A DNA stretch of 64,000 bases from Betaproteobacteria bacterium (GCA_025362735.1 JANYFL010000071.1:62001-126000); one strand, 5' to 3'. Positions 29,878-39,318 are shown, numbered from the stretch's first letter. Program-made: numbers and translations. The notes: generated by a model from the letters alone, not told the origin.

Positions 29878-30318
29878 ATGAAACCAACAGCATGGATCTT
29901 TGCGGTTGTTTGTCTCGTGACAAGCACTACGGCACTCTCACAAGTGGTTTCGCTTGCCTGTCAGGGGAGTGCATCCCGTGACGACGCGAATAATAAAAAT
30001 ACCAAAGCCCCTTTGGTGATTAACCTTGTCTTCGACTTGACCTTTGGAAAGCTGGCATCAACTAACCTCAATTGTTGGGCCGGGAAAGGAGATTGCTCAG
30101 TACTGAAGCTTCGTATTGGCGAAACGTCGATCTCTGCGTTTGGAGGTGGTGATCTAAAGGGCACAGGTTTGCTTACCAGTATCGAGATTGACCGGCGCTC
30201 CGGGTTTCTGAAATTGCATCAAGGCCGCGATACTTCTGTGTCTGCATCCAACATTCAATCTCCCCAATCAGAGGATGCAGAGTTGATTTGTCAGGGCGGA
30301 CAGCGCCTGCTGTTTTAA
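29878..30318 (+). CDS. small exported protein, unknown function
   Basis: A 146-residue precursor with a signal peptide (KPTAWIFAVVCLVTSTTALS). The mature part contains four Cys, in LACQGSA, LNCWAGKGDCSV and LICQGGQ, that may form two disulfides. No family is recognised. The ATG at 29878 gives the best signal peptide; a GTG at 29851 behind AAGGAG would add nine residues and is the main alternative. It follows the tRNA cluster and stands alone. Confidence 0.6.
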   Translation: MKPTAWIFAVVCLVTSTTALSQVVSLACQGSASRDDANNKNTKAPLVINLVFDLTFGKLASTNLNCWAGKGDCSVLKLRIGETSISAFGGGDLKGTGLLTSIEIDRRSGFLKLHQGRDTSVSASNIQSPQSEDAELICQGGQRLLF

Positions 30319-30564
30319 TAAACCGTTTGCCTTGTCTTGCATTTTTAATCACTTTCGAGCAATGCTAGGTTGAAACGGTAGCTAGTCATAGTTGTTTCCA
30401 TTGTCTGAATCAGGTTGGCAATTCAAGCGGACTATCTTGTGTATGGATAACGGTCGGCTTATCCTACAGCTGTTGTTCTGGCCTTTAATGTTAGGAGCTG
30501 GATAAGTTTTACCTGCTAGTCAATATGCAGAGAGTATCTGGGGCAGTCGAAGGCAATTCACGCT

Positions 30565-31314
30565 ATGCAGAATACCGACGAAAGCAATCAGGCGAAAATT
30601 GTTGCAGCTCAACTGGCAGCGATTGTCGATTCTTCTGACGACGCCATTATCGGTAAAGATCTGAACAGTATCGTCACCAGTTGGAACCAGGGCGCAGAAA
30701 AGATTTTCGGCTACACAGCTGACGAAATGGTGGGAACGTCCATCATGCGACTGATTCCCTCTGATCGACAGGATGAGGAAGCGCAAATTCTGGCACAGCT
30801 CCGGCGGGGCGAAAGGGTGCCTCACTTTGAGACCCAGCGGCAGACCAAAGCAGGGCGGCTGATCGAGGTTTCGATCACTGCTTCACCGATCAAGGATAGT
30901 ACTGGTCGAGTCATCGGCGCCTCGAAGATCGCGCGCGACATTACGGTATTGAAAGAACGCGAACGCGAGATTACTCGTTTGACCCGACTCTATGCTGCGC
31001 TGAGCCAGGTCAACCAGGCCATCGTCTGGATGCCAACCCGTCACGACTTGTTCCAGAAGATTTGCCAGGTTCTGGTCGAGTATGGCGGGTTTGACATGGC
31101 ATGGATCGGCTGGCACGACGCGGAAAATCATCAGCTGCACCCTGTTGCAGAGTGGGGCGATGCGAATGCCTACCTGCAAAGCATTCAGATCTATACGGAT
31201 GACCGGCCGGAAGGACGCGGCCCTACGGGTACGGCCTGCCGCGAGGGCCGCCCTTATGTCTGCAATGACATGTTCAACGATCCGGTGACGCTGCCCTGGC
31301 GGGATGGAGGTTAA
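30565..31314 (+). CDS. fragment 1: PAS plus first half of GAF domain
   Basis: A 249-residue frame with a PAS domain at about 10-130 (VDSSDDAIIGKDLNSIVTSW, then GTSIMRLIPSDRQDEE and KIARDIT) and the N-terminal half of a GAF domain (TRLYAALSQVNQAIVW...). It ends at a TAA created by the first frameshift. On its own it has no output domain. It closely resembles the second PAS of the kinase at 54092-57229. Confidence 0.6.
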   Translation: MQNTDESNQAKIVAAQLAAIVDSSDDAIIGKDLNSIVTSWNQGAEKIFGYTADEMVGTSIMRLIPSDRQDEEAQILAQLRRGERVPHFETQRQTKAGRLIEVSITASPIKDSTGRVIGASKIARDITVLKEREREITRLTRLYAALSQVNQAIVWMPTRHDLFQKICQVLVEYGGFDMAWIGWHDAENHQLHPVAEWGDANAYLQSIQIYTDDRPEGRGPTGTACREGRPYVCNDMFNDPVTLPWRDGG

Positions 31315-31780
31315 GCGGCGTGGCTGGCGCGCCTCTGCGGCTTTCCCCATCCGCATGAATGACACCGTATGCGGCACCCTTACGGTTTATGCGAATGAGA
31401 CCGGATTTTTCCGCGACAAGGAACTTGCGCTTCTGGTGGAAGCCGCAGGTGATATTTCATTCGGGCTGGACAACCTTGCCCGTAAAGAAGAAAGCCAGCA
31501 GGCCGAACAGAAGGTGCGGCAGGAACGCGATTTTTCCGAAGCGGTCATTAACAGTCTGCCAGGCGTGTTTTATTTGTATGACCAGAACGGAAAATTTTTA
31601 CGCTGGAATAAAAACTTTGAGCGGGTGACCGGTTACGGCGCCATTGAAATCTCTGCCATGCACCCGCTGGATTTTTTGCTGGAGAGCAAAGGGAGTTGCT
31701 TACCGCCAAAATCAATGAGGTCTTCGCGCATGGGCAATCTGCAGTGGAAGCGGATCTGGTTTCCAAAGACGGGCGACTGA
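31304..31780 (+). CDS. fragment 2: second half of GAF plus start of a PAS domain
   Basis: A 158-residue frame whose first 60 residues complete the GAF domain (VKRRGWRASAAFPIRMNDTV) and whose middle begins a PAS domain (SLPGVFYLYDQNGKFLRWN). After LDFLLESK the sequence is out of frame, so the last 35 residues are meaningless. The ATG at its start is probably incidental. Confidence 0.5.
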   Translation: MEVKRRGWRASAAFPIRMNDTVCGTLTVYANETGFFRDKELALLVEAAGDISFGLDNLARKEESQQAEQKVRQERDFSEAVINSLPGVFYLYDQNGKFLRWNKNFERVTGYGAIEISAMHPLDFLLESKGSCLPPKSMRSSRMGNLQWKRIWFPKTGD

Positions 31781-33450
31781 CGCCTTACTACTTCACCGGC
31801 ATCGCGACCGAGCTGGATGGACAGGTGTGTCTGGTCGGGGTCGGCATTGATATTACTGAACGTAAGCGGGCAGAGGAGGAGCGCTGGACGAGCGAAGCAC
31901 GTTACCGAACGCTCTTTGACTATGCTCCGGATGGCATCGTCATCGCTGATACCGAGAGCTATTACCTCGACGCTAATGCAAGCATCTGCCGAATGCTCGG
32001 TTACCCTCGCCAGGAACTGATCGGTATGCATGCCTCGAACATCGTTGCCTCTGCGGAGATTGCACACGTTCGACCGGCATTGGACGCGATTAATGCCAAG
32101 TCCGATTACCAACGGGAGTGGCAGTTCCTGCGCAAGGATGGTTCGCTCTTTCCGGCCGAAGTGATTGCGACCCAGATGCCCGATGGCAACATTCTAGGAA
32201 TGATCCGTGACATTACTGAACGCAAGCAGGCCGAAACCCGTGTGGCCGAGAGCGAGCAGAAATATCGTGAACTGGTTGAGCTTGCCAACAGCATTATTCT
32301 GCGCTGGAATTCCGAAGGGCAGATCACTTTCCTCAACGAATTCGGTCAACAATATTTTGGCTATTCCGTAGAGGAAATTTTTGGCCGTCCGGTCATCGGA
32401 ACCATTGTTCCGACAATCGACATAACAGGGCAAGATTTACAGGCGCTGATGGATCAGATTCGTTTGGATCCCGATTCCTTCGAGAAAAATGTCAATGAGA
32501 ACATGCGTCGGAATGGAGAGCGGGTCTGGATCTCATGGACCAACCGAATCGTGCGTGATGATCATGATCAAGTGGTCGAGATACTCAGCGTGGGCACCGA
32601 TGTAACCGAGCAACGCCGGGCCGAGATGGCTTTGTACGACTTGAATGTAACCCTTGAGCAGAAGGTTATTGAGCGCACTGCAGAAGTACAGTCGGCACTT
32701 GTCCGGGCCGAAGCTGCTGACCAGCTCAAATCCGCTTTCCTCGCCACGATGTCGCATGAATTGCGCACACCGTTGAATTCCATCATTGGCTTCACCGGCA
32801 TTATCTTGCAAGGTTTGGCCGGCCCCCTGAATGCGGAGCAAAGCAAACAACTCGGCATGGTGCGCAACAGCGCTCGGCACTTGCTGGAATTGATCAACGA
32901 CGTGCTGGATATTTCAAAAATCGAAGCAGGCCAGTTGGAAGTGCATGCCGAACCATTTGATTTACAGGCATCGATTGAGCGTGTGACTGCATTGGTAAGG
33001 CCACTTGCAGAACATAAGGGACTATCCTTAACCTTGGCCGTGTCATCGGACATTGGGACCATGGTCAGTGACCGGCGGCGCGTGGAACAGATACTGCTTA
33101 ATCTTCTCAATAATGCGATTAAATTTACCGAACAAGGCAATGTGGTGCTTGCCGCCGAGATTGTCACCGGTTTCCAGCTCTCTCATGAAACTGCACCACA
33201 GCCAGCAGTGTGTCTTCGTGTGACCGATACCGGCATCGGCATCAAGCCCGAAGATCTGGGCAAGCTATTTCAGCCCTTCCGCCAGATCGATACGGGTCTC
33301 ACGCGCAAACACGATGGTACCGGACTCGGTTTGGCCATATGCCGAAAGCTTGCGAGCTTGCTCAATGGTGAGGTATCCGCGGCCAGTGAATGGAATCAAG
33401 GCAGCACATTCACGGTCACCCTTCCTTTGCAAAGATCGGTTGCCCCATGA
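31696..33450 (+). CDS. fragment 3: PAS-PAS-histidine kinase C-terminal part
   Basis: A 584-residue frame with the end of one PAS, two full PAS domains (about 75-195 and 200-315), a HisKA domain with the H-box ATMSHELRTPLNSIIGF (about 350) and a HATPase domain with N box LNLLNNAIKFTEQGN, G1 VTDTGIGIK and G2 GTGLGLAICRK. All kinase motifs are intact, so a product translated from an internal start could still signal. The stop overlaps the receiver gene start (ATGA). Confidence 0.75.
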   Translation: MLTAKINEVFAHGQSAVEADLVSKDGRLTPYYFTGIATELDGQVCLVGVGIDITERKRAEEERWTSEARYRTLFDYAPDGIVIADTESYYLDANASICRMLGYPRQELIGMHASNIVASAEIAHVRPALDAINAKSDYQREWQFLRKDGSLFPAEVIATQMPDGNILGMIRDITERKQAETRVAESEQKYRELVELANSIILRWNSEGQITFLNEFGQQYFGYSVEEIFGRPVIGTIVPTIDITGQDLQALMDQIRLDPDSFEKNVNENMRRNGERVWISWTNRIVRDDHDQVVEILSVGTDVTEQRRAEMALYDLNVTLEQKVIERTAEVQSALVRAEAADQLKSAFLATMSHELRTPLNSIIGFTGIILQGLAGPLNAEQSKQLGMVRNSARHLLELINDVLDISKIEAGQLEVHAEPFDLQASIERVTALVRPLAEHKGLSLTLAVSSDIGTMVSDRRRVEQILLNLLNNAIKFTEQGNVVLAAEIVTGFQLSHETAPQPAVCLRVTDTGIGIKPEDLGKLFQPFRQIDTGLTRKHDGTGLGLAICRKLASLLNGEVSAASEWNQGSTFTVTLPLQRSVAP

Positions 33451-33839
33451 GCCGTACTATTCTATTGATCGAAGATAACGAGCAGAACCGTTACCTCGCG
33501 ACGTTTCTCCTGGAGCGGCACGGCTACAAGGTCGTGTCGGCACCGGACGGCCCAAGTGGTATCGAGTTGGCGCGGACTCTGATGCCTGACCTGATCCTGC
33601 TCGATATCCAGTTGCCTTTGATGGATGGCTACGCCGTCGCTCGTTCCTTGCGCGGCATTGAGTTACTGCGAAACACCCCCATGATCGCCGTCACCTCTTA
33701 CGCGATGGTGGGTGACCGCGAGAAATCACTGGCTTCTGGCTGTAACGGATACATCGAAAAGCCCATCAATCCTGAAACCTTTGTGAATGAAATCGAACGC
33801 TTCCTGCCTGTGCCTGCTTCACGCCAAGGAACACCATGA
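33447..33839 (+). CDS. single-domain response regulator (CheY-like)
   Basis: A 130-residue stand-alone receiver. The acidic pair is in LLIEDNEQNRY, the phosphoacceptor Asp in DLILLDIQLPLMDGY (about residue 52), Thr/Ser in AVTSYAMVG and Lys in YIEKPI. It has no output domain, so it probably relays phosphate between kinases or interacts with a target protein. The start overlaps the preceding kinase stop and its own stop overlaps the next gene, both as ATGA. Confidence 0.92.
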   Translation: MSRTILLIEDNEQNRYLATFLLERHGYKVVSAPDGPSGIELARTLMPDLILLDIQLPLMDGYAVARSLRGIELLRNTPMIAVTSYAMVGDREKSLASGCNGYIEKPINPETFVNEIERFLPVPASRQGTP

Positions 33840-36277
33840 CGTCTGTCCTGATCGTTGATGACAAGGAAGAGAATCTTTACTACTTGGAAGCGCTACTGAC
33901 GGGGCATGGTTGCACGGTCGCTTCCGCACGTCACGGTGCCGAGGCTTTGGTAATGGCCAGGCAGAATCTGCCAGACCTGGTCATCTCGGACCTGCTGATG
34001 CCCGTGATGGACGGCTATACGCTGTTGCGCTACTGGAAAGCGGATGCCCGTCTCAAACATATCCCGTTTATCGTCTATACCGCGACTTATACCGAGGCCG
34101 AAGACGAGCGCCTGGCCCTGAGCATGGGCGCGGACGCTTTCATTCTCAAACCGGCTGAGCCCGAAGACTTTCTCGTCCGTCTTCGTGAGGTGCAAGCCAA
34201 TGCGGCGACAGCCGTACCGCTTCCACCCGAGATTCCTGCTGGTGATGAGAGTAGCCGGTTCCAACTCTACAGCGAAACACTGATTCGCAAACTCGAAGCG
34301 AAGACCCTGCAGCTGGAAGACGCAAACCGCATGCTGCAGCAGGAACTCCTCGAGCGTAAACAGGCGGACGAGGCCTTGCACAAGAGCGCGCAGGAATTTC
34401 GTACTCTTGCCGAAGCCATGCCGCAGCTGGTCTGGATAACGCGACCGGACGGCTGGACCATTTTTTTCAACCAGCAATGGATGGATTACACCGGACTGAC
34501 TCTGGGAGAAAGCCTGGGACATGGTTGGAACAAGCCCTTTCATCCAGAAGATCGCCAGCACGCATGGGAGGCATGGCAAAAGGCGACGGCGGGGCTGAGT
34601 GATTACTCGGTGGAATGTCGTTTGCGGCGCGCGGATGGAGCGTATCGCTGGTGGTTGATCCGTGGGGTACCGCTGAAAGACGACGCGGGCAATATCCTCA
34701 AGTGGTTTGGTACCTGTACGGATATTGATGAACTCAAGCAAGCACAAGCCCGGGTTGAGGATCAGGCGGCACTGCTGGATGCCGCGCATGAGGCCATTCT
34801 CGTGAAAGACATGGAGGATCGCATCATCTTTTGGAACAAGGGAGCGGAGTCCTTGTATGGCTGGACGGCTGAAGAAGCGCTTGGTCGCAAGTCAGCGGAA
34901 CTCCTCTACAGGGATACTGAAAAATTCCAGAAAGACCTTGCAGCACTGATGCGGCAAGATGCATGGCATGGTGAGAGGATCAAGCGTACCAAGGATGGCC
35001 GCGACATCACTGTGGAAATCAGCTGGACTTTGGTGCGGGATGCGCAAGGCCGACCCAAGTCCATTTTGGCGATCAATACCGATCTCACCGAAAAGAAAAA
35101 ACTCGAGCAGCAATTCTTGCGCGCACAACGTCTGGAAAGTGTTGGCACACTGGCAGGCGGCATTGCCCATGACCTGAACAATGTTCTTGCGCCGATTCTG
35201 ATGTCGCTAGAAATACTCAAGGAAGTGGTCCATCAGGACGAAGACGCACTCGCCTTGCTGACGACCCTGCAACTCAGTGCGCAGCGCGGTGCGGATCTGG
35301 TTCAGCAGGTGCTTTCCTTTGCGCGTGGCGTTAAGGGCGAACGCATCATCGTCAATCCTCTCGATCTGATGACAGATTTGCTCAAAGTCATGCGGGACAC
35401 GTTTCCCAAGTCTATTGACGTACGTTCTACCTCGTCCAAAGGTCTCTGGACCGTCACCGGCGATCCGACCCAGCTACATCAGGTTTTTCTGAATCTTTGC
35501 GTCAATGCGCGTGACGCCATGCCGGAAGGAGGACAACTGACTGTGAGTATGGAAAATGCGGTACTGGACGAAACCTATGTGTCCATGAACCCTGGCATTC
35601 GTCCCGGTGCGTATGTGAAGGTGACGGTGGCAGACACCGGTTGTGGCATTCCTGCAGTCATCCGTGATCAGATTTTTGAGCCTTTCTTTACGACCAAAGA
35701 AGTCGGTCAAGGCACCGGTCTTGGTCTCTCCACAACAATGGCCATCGTGAAAAGTCACGATGGCTTCATTAATCTTTACAGTGAGGAGGGCAAAGGGACG
35801 CGCTTCAAAGTTTATCTGCCTGCCAACACTTCAGAAGCTGCTGCAAACCAGGTTGCCATTGAACAAACTGGATTGCCAACTGGGCATGGCGAGTTGATTC
35901 TGGTTGTGGACGATGAAGCCGCTATCCGTACTGCCGCTCAACGGACTCTGGAACGTTTCGGCTACCGGGTCATGTTGGCCAGCCATGGTGCTGAAGCGGT
36001 CTCGTTCTATGCTCAGCATCAACAAGACATTGCCATTGTCCTGACTGACATGGCCATGCCGATCATGGATGGCCCTGCGTTGATTATCGCTCTCAAGTCG
36101 ATGAATCCCCAGGTTCGTATCATCGGTTCGAGCGGCCTGGCTTCCAATGGTGGTGTCGCCAAGGCCATGGGCGCAGGAATGCAGCACTTCATTCCCAAAC
36201 CTTACACGGCTGAAACCCTCTTGAAAGCGCTTGATCTTGTGCTCAAGCAAACGGATGGTATTAACCCAAAAAACTGA
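33836..36277 (+). CDS. hybrid sensor kinase: REC-PAS-PAS-HisKA-HATPase-REC
   Basis: An 813-residue soluble hybrid kinase. Domains in order: receiver 1 (about 1-120, Asp in LVISDLLMPVMDGY), a linker helix, PAS 1 (about 185-305; WITRPDGWTIFFNQQWMDYT), PAS 2 (about 310-420), HisKA with AGGIAHDLNNVLAPILMS (His near 443), HATPase with LNLCVNARDAMPEGG and GQGTGLGLSTTMA, and a C-terminal receiver (about 685-805; Asp in IVLTDMAMPIMDGP, Lys in FIPKPYT). No membrane segment is present. The C-terminal half is nearly the same as that of the kinase at 54092-57229, so the two are paralogues. Confidence 0.92.
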   Translation: MTSVLIVDDKEENLYYLEALLTGHGCTVASARHGAEALVMARQNLPDLVISDLLMPVMDGYTLLRYWKADARLKHIPFIVYTATYTEAEDERLALSMGADAFILKPAEPEDFLVRLREVQANAATAVPLPPEIPAGDESSRFQLYSETLIRKLEAKTLQLEDANRMLQQELLERKQADEALHKSAQEFRTLAEAMPQLVWITRPDGWTIFFNQQWMDYTGLTLGESLGHGWNKPFHPEDRQHAWEAWQKATAGLSDYSVECRLRRADGAYRWWLIRGVPLKDDAGNILKWFGTCTDIDELKQAQARVEDQAALLDAAHEAILVKDMEDRIIFWNKGAESLYGWTAEEALGRKSAELLYRDTEKFQKDLAALMRQDAWHGERIKRTKDGRDITVEISWTLVRDAQGRPKSILAINTDLTEKKKLEQQFLRAQRLESVGTLAGGIAHDLNNVLAPILMSLEILKEVVHQDEDALALLTTLQLSAQRGADLVQQVLSFARGVKGERIIVNPLDLMTDLLKVMRDTFPKSIDVRSTSSKGLWTVTGDPTQLHQVFLNLCVNARDAMPEGGQLTVSMENAVLDETYVSMNPGIRPGAYVKVTVADTGCGIPAVIRDQIFEPFFTTKEVGQGTGLGLSTTMAIVKSHDGFINLYSEEGKGTRFKVYLPANTSEAAANQVAIEQTGLPTGHGELILVVDDEAAIRTAAQRTLERFGYRVMLASHGAEAVSFYAQHQQDIAIVLTDMAMPIMDGPALIIALKSMNPQVRIIGSSGLASNGGVAKAMGAGMQHFIPKPYTAETLLKALDLVLKQTDGINPKN

Positions 36278-36521
36278 TCTCTATGACATCTGCTCTGATG
36301 AGATATTTGAAGTCGGCTTTAAAATTGAAGCGCTCTAGTAAAAGAAAATTGAGTTGAGGAGCAGGTGTCTTCGCAGTTAAGCGCAAGCCGATTGCTACTG
36401 CCAGTAGGCTGGTAAACTCTTTGAACTTCGGGCTTGCGCTGTAATTTATTGGCCCTTGCTCCAGTCCAGGGTCGTCGCTTTGACCCGCGACATTTTTACC
36501 TCCGCCTCTTCAAAATTGCCA

Positions 36522-37448
36522 ATGAAACCTCATCGTCCCGGGCTGGGCATAGCGCTCATCGTTTTGATGTCGCTTTGCTTTGCCGCATTGGATTCGACGG
36601 TCAAATATGTGGGCGGCTTCATATCCGTGCTGTTGATACTCTGGGTACGGTATTGCGTTCAGGCGTTGTCCATGCTGGTATGGTTGGCGTGTACCAGAGT
36701 GGTTAGTTTCCGTGTCGTACATCCACGATTTCAGTTGCTGCGCGGCTTGCTGTTGCTGACTTCGAGTGTGGTGGCTTTTATGGCGGTGCAGTATCTGCCG
36801 ATAGCGGAGTACACCGCCATTTGCATGTTGACGCCTGTCGTTGGCACCCTGTTTGCGGCCTGGTTTCTGCACGAAGCGGTATCGCGCTTCCGATGGGCAT
36901 TGGTGTTCGGTGCCTTGATCGGGGCAATATTGGTCATCCGTCCCGGCAGCGATGTGTTTGACTGGCCCATCCTGTTTCCATTGGCGGGAGTGCTGTGCTA
37001 TGCCGGCTTTCAGACCTTGACCAGCAAGCTCGCGGCTTTGGAAAATCCTTTCACCACGCACTTTTACACCGGTCTGATTGGCATGGTGTTACTGACGCCA
37101 CTAGTGGTGTTGAAAGCCAATACTGTTTTTCCTGCACTTTACAGTGCGGAACCGTTTCATTTGGGTCTGCTCCTTTGCATCGGCCTGCTGGCTACAGTCG
37201 GGCATTTGCTCATGATCTTCGCGCTCGGCGTGGCGCCGGCAGCGATTTTGATGCCTTTCATTTATGCGCAGATTGCGTTTGCCGTGCCGATTGGTTGGCT
37301 CGTGTTTCGTACAGTACCCGATATGTGGACTGGAGTCGGTATCAGCGTGATTGTCGTGTGCGGAGCCGCCAGTGCATGGCTGAATGTGCGTGAAGCGTCG
37401 CCACGCCGACCGGTTTCTGCCGTCACCGTTGATACGAGCATTTCATAG
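36522..37448 (+). CDS. EamA/DMT-superfamily transporter
   Basis: A 308-residue membrane protein with ten predicted helices arranged as two EamA repeats. Typical features are the first-repeat end AVQYLPIAEYTAICMLTPVV, EAVSRFRWALVFGALIGAIL and the second-repeat ALGVAPAAILMPFIYAQIAF. Substrate cannot be told; relatives export amino acids or metabolites. The ATG at 36522 is preferred because upstream in-frame codons encode a polar, unlikely extension. The gene converges with the CpeT-like gene, with an inverted repeat between them. Confidence 0.85.
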   Translation: MKPHRPGLGIALIVLMSLCFAALDSTVKYVGGFISVLLILWVRYCVQALSMLVWLACTRVVSFRVVHPRFQLLRGLLLLTSSVVAFMAVQYLPIAEYTAICMLTPVVGTLFAAWFLHEAVSRFRWALVFGALIGAILVIRPGSDVFDWPILFPLAGVLCYAGFQTLTSKLAALENPFTTHFYTGLIGMVLLTPLVVLKANTVFPALYSAEPFHLGLLLCIGLLATVGHLLMIFALGVAPAAILMPFIYAQIAFAVPIGWLVFRTVPDMWTGVGISVIVVCGAASAWLNVREASPRRPVSAVTVDTSIS

Positions 37449-37507
37449 TGCTTGGCGGCATTGATCAATGGTTGAGGTCGATTCATCTTCTATAAAGTGA
37501 ATCACAT

Positions 37508-37551
37508 TTTGTCCTTCGTGCTAGGGCCTGGCCCATAGCACGAAGGACAAA
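37508..37551. terminator. bidirectional terminator-like perfect inverted repeat
   Basis: TTTGTCCTTCGTGCTA (37508-37523) is perfectly inverted as TAGCACGAAGGACAAA (37536-37551). It lies between two convergent genes, 16 bases from the stop of the minus-strand gene, where it could end transcripts from both sides. Its CCTTCGTGC core resembles REP-type repeats of Burkholderiales. Confidence 0.65.
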
Positions 37552-37566
37552 GTTCATGCATCAAGA

Positions 37567-38571
37567 TTATTTAGGAAGCGGGCCTTCGGTCGTCGCCCAA
37601 TCGTCCTCCGCATAGCAACGGATGTAAAACCAGCCAAGATTCAAACCAAAACGTTTCGCACCATCGACTGCATAGGCATAAGCGATCGGGACGACCTTGC
37701 CCTTCTCATGGATACGAAACAGGGGATATTCACGATCAGGTGGGTCGGTAAACGCACGCGTATGGATTGTGAACGTCAATGTTCGACCATCCGGCCAGGC
37801 GATATCTGCTTCACCGCCTTGATCGTGCAGACGTATCGTCGTGAGAGGATGCGTCTCCCGCATTACTCCGTTTGCGTTTTCATGAACGGTACAAGCGAAA
37901 AATCTTGCGCGCGTCTCCTGAAACCAACCATCGTTATTCTGAGTGGGCATCCCACTCGTCACCCACATATAGCGTGGCCCGACGACCACTTTATGTCCTG
38001 CATAGCCATCTTGCTGCTTGCAGCGAAGATCGCTTACACCCCCCTCAAATTGACCGCCTACGAAACGCATAAGCAGATCGCAGTTTGCCAAGGGAAGAGG
38101 TGGAGTCGAGGTCGGTGAGGAACTACCCGAGCTGGAGGGCATCGCGTACTGGGAAACGCGTAAAGAAGCGGCTTGTTCGTCAACGTTTAGAACATAGATA
38201 CGGTCGCGGACAATTCTGGATGCATCGTTGTTTCGGTATTCGGTGACACGCAGTACATTCTTTCCAAGCGCAGGTGATTCCATTCGGGTAACGACCGAAT
38301 GGAGTCGGAAATAAGGTGTATCAGTGAGGGGTGATAGACCGCCACCAGACTGCCTGACAATCTGCTCATGATTGTCATATTCTCCAGGCCACCATTGCAT
38401 AAGCTGCGACAATTGGGCTGCCAGGTCATAGGAGGATTGTGCGTACGCTGCTGATGCAAGCGGGCTAATCGTGAATCCAAAAACCATGACGATAGTTATC
38501 AATGGCGCAGCAAAGTGCCGGAGTAAGCCACGCTTCCAGCAAGCACTGGCCTTTGCACTTTTTTTATCCAT
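37567..38571 (-). CDS. exported CpcT/CpeT-like protein
   Basis: A 334-residue exported protein with a signal peptide ending near SAAYAQSS. The mature part resembles the CpcT/CpeT family (phycobiliprotein chromophore lyases and relatives): LSQLMQWWPGEYDNHEQ, HSVVTRMESPALGKNVLRV and RIVRDRIYVLNVDEQ. An insert rich in Ser and Pro lies in the middle (SSSGSSSPTSTPP). In a bacterium with no phycobilisomes the true role must differ; a lipid- or tetrapyrrole-binding beta barrel is a guess. The gene stands alone on the minus strand. Confidence 0.6.
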   Translation of the reverse strand: MDKKSAKASACWKRGLLRHFAAPLITIVMVFGFTISPLASAAYAQSSYDLAAQLSQLMQWWPGEYDNHEQIVRQSGGGLSPLTDTPYFRLHSVVTRMESPALGKNVLRVTEYRNNDASRIVRDRIYVLNVDEQAASLRVSQYAMPSSSGSSSPTSTPPLPLANCDLLMRFVGGQFEGGVSDLRCKQQDGYAGHKVVVGPRYMWVTSGMPTQNNDGWFQETRARFFACTVHENANGVMRETHPLTTIRLHDQGGEADIAWPDGRTLTFTIHTRAFTDPPDREYPLFRIHEKGKVVPIAYAYAVDGAKRFGLNLGWFYIRCYAEDDWATTEGPLPK

Positions 38572-38683
38572 TACAACTCCTCACGTTCGCGTATGAACAT
38601 TCAAATCCGCGTACTGACTGCGGACTGTCCTGGATAAATTTTCTCTTGGAACGATTGCTAATAGGCGTAAGTGCCTAGTCGAA

Positions 38684-39121
38684 TCATTTCGATGTTTTTC
38701 GCGATGTGGTCATCACCAGTGCTTCGCCTTCGATCACGACCACATCATCGACCGAACACTCTGTCGTCAGCACAACACGGCGTTTTTCGGCAATAATTTC
38801 TTTGACGGTCACGGTCGCATGTACGGTATTGCCGGGGCGGACCGGCCCTTTGAACTTGAGGGATTGGGAAAGATAGATGGTTCCCGGGCCAGGTAATTTG
38901 CCTGCAATAGCTGCCGAAATGACACTGGCACTCAGCATGCCGTGTGCAATACGTCCTTTAAACATCGTCTTTTGAGCGAATTCTTCGTTGATATGCACGG
39001 CATTGTTATCACCGGAGACGCCGGCAAACAGGACGATGTCCGCCTCAGTTATTGTTTTAGCGAACGTGGCGGTCATCCCAACATGCAGGTCTTCTATATC
39101 GTAACCTTGTAGTTCATTCAC
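38684..39121 (-). CDS. MaoC-like (R)-specific enoyl-CoA hydratase
   Basis: A 145-residue hot-dog fold hydratase. The catalytic Asp and His lie in the hydratase-2 motif FAGVSGDNNAVHINEEFA, followed by GRIAHGMLSASVISAAI. This motif is shared with PhaJ, which supplies (R)-3-hydroxyacyl-CoA from beta-oxidation to PHA synthesis. Length is normal for PhaJ-type proteins. No PHA gene lies nearby, so the specific pathway is open. It is divergent from cysI. Confidence 0.85.
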   Translation of the reverse strand: MNELQGYDIEDLHVGMTATFAKTITEADIVLFAGVSGDNNAVHINEEFAQKTMFKGRIAHGMLSASVISAAIAGKLPGPGTIYLSQSLKFKGPVRPGNTVHATVTVKEIIAEKRRVVLTTECSVDDVVVIEGEALVMTTSRKTSK

Positions 39122-39318
39122 AGCGCGGACTCCTTTTTGTTAGTGTTATCGGTCGGGTGTCGCAAACCCGGCGTAAGTAGAACTGAATTATGAGAAGCAG
39201 GCAAGTCAGGGATGATTTGCCTTGAACGATCAGTACAATGCGGCGCCTCTTGATGAGCGATTTGCCCGCACCCGCCCTGCATATTCATTTTTAGAATAAA
39301 CAAATAATATTTGATTTC

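Larger units (their letters stand above)
30565..33450 (+). pseudogene. PAS-GAF-PAS-PAS-PAS histidine kinase split by two single-base frameshifts
   Basis: Three successive frames read together as one sensor kinase of about 960 residues. The first break is near 31306: one extra G in ATGGAGG turns LPWRDEVKRRGWRAS into a stop, and the next frame resumes exactly at VKRRGWRAS. The second is in the T6 run at 31672-31677: one more T gives DFFAGEQRELLTAKI, which joins the second frame to the third. The changes are opposite in sign and lie in or beside short homopolymers, so they are either real inactivating mutations or sequencing errors. The gene heads an operon with a single receiver protein and a hybrid kinase, each overlapping by four bases. 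Confidence 0.8.

Noticed and set aside
33893-34789. A 298-codon minus-strand frame inside the hybrid kinase gene
   Set aside because: Antisense to a well-defined receiver/PAS region; no family motifs and no ribosome-binding site.
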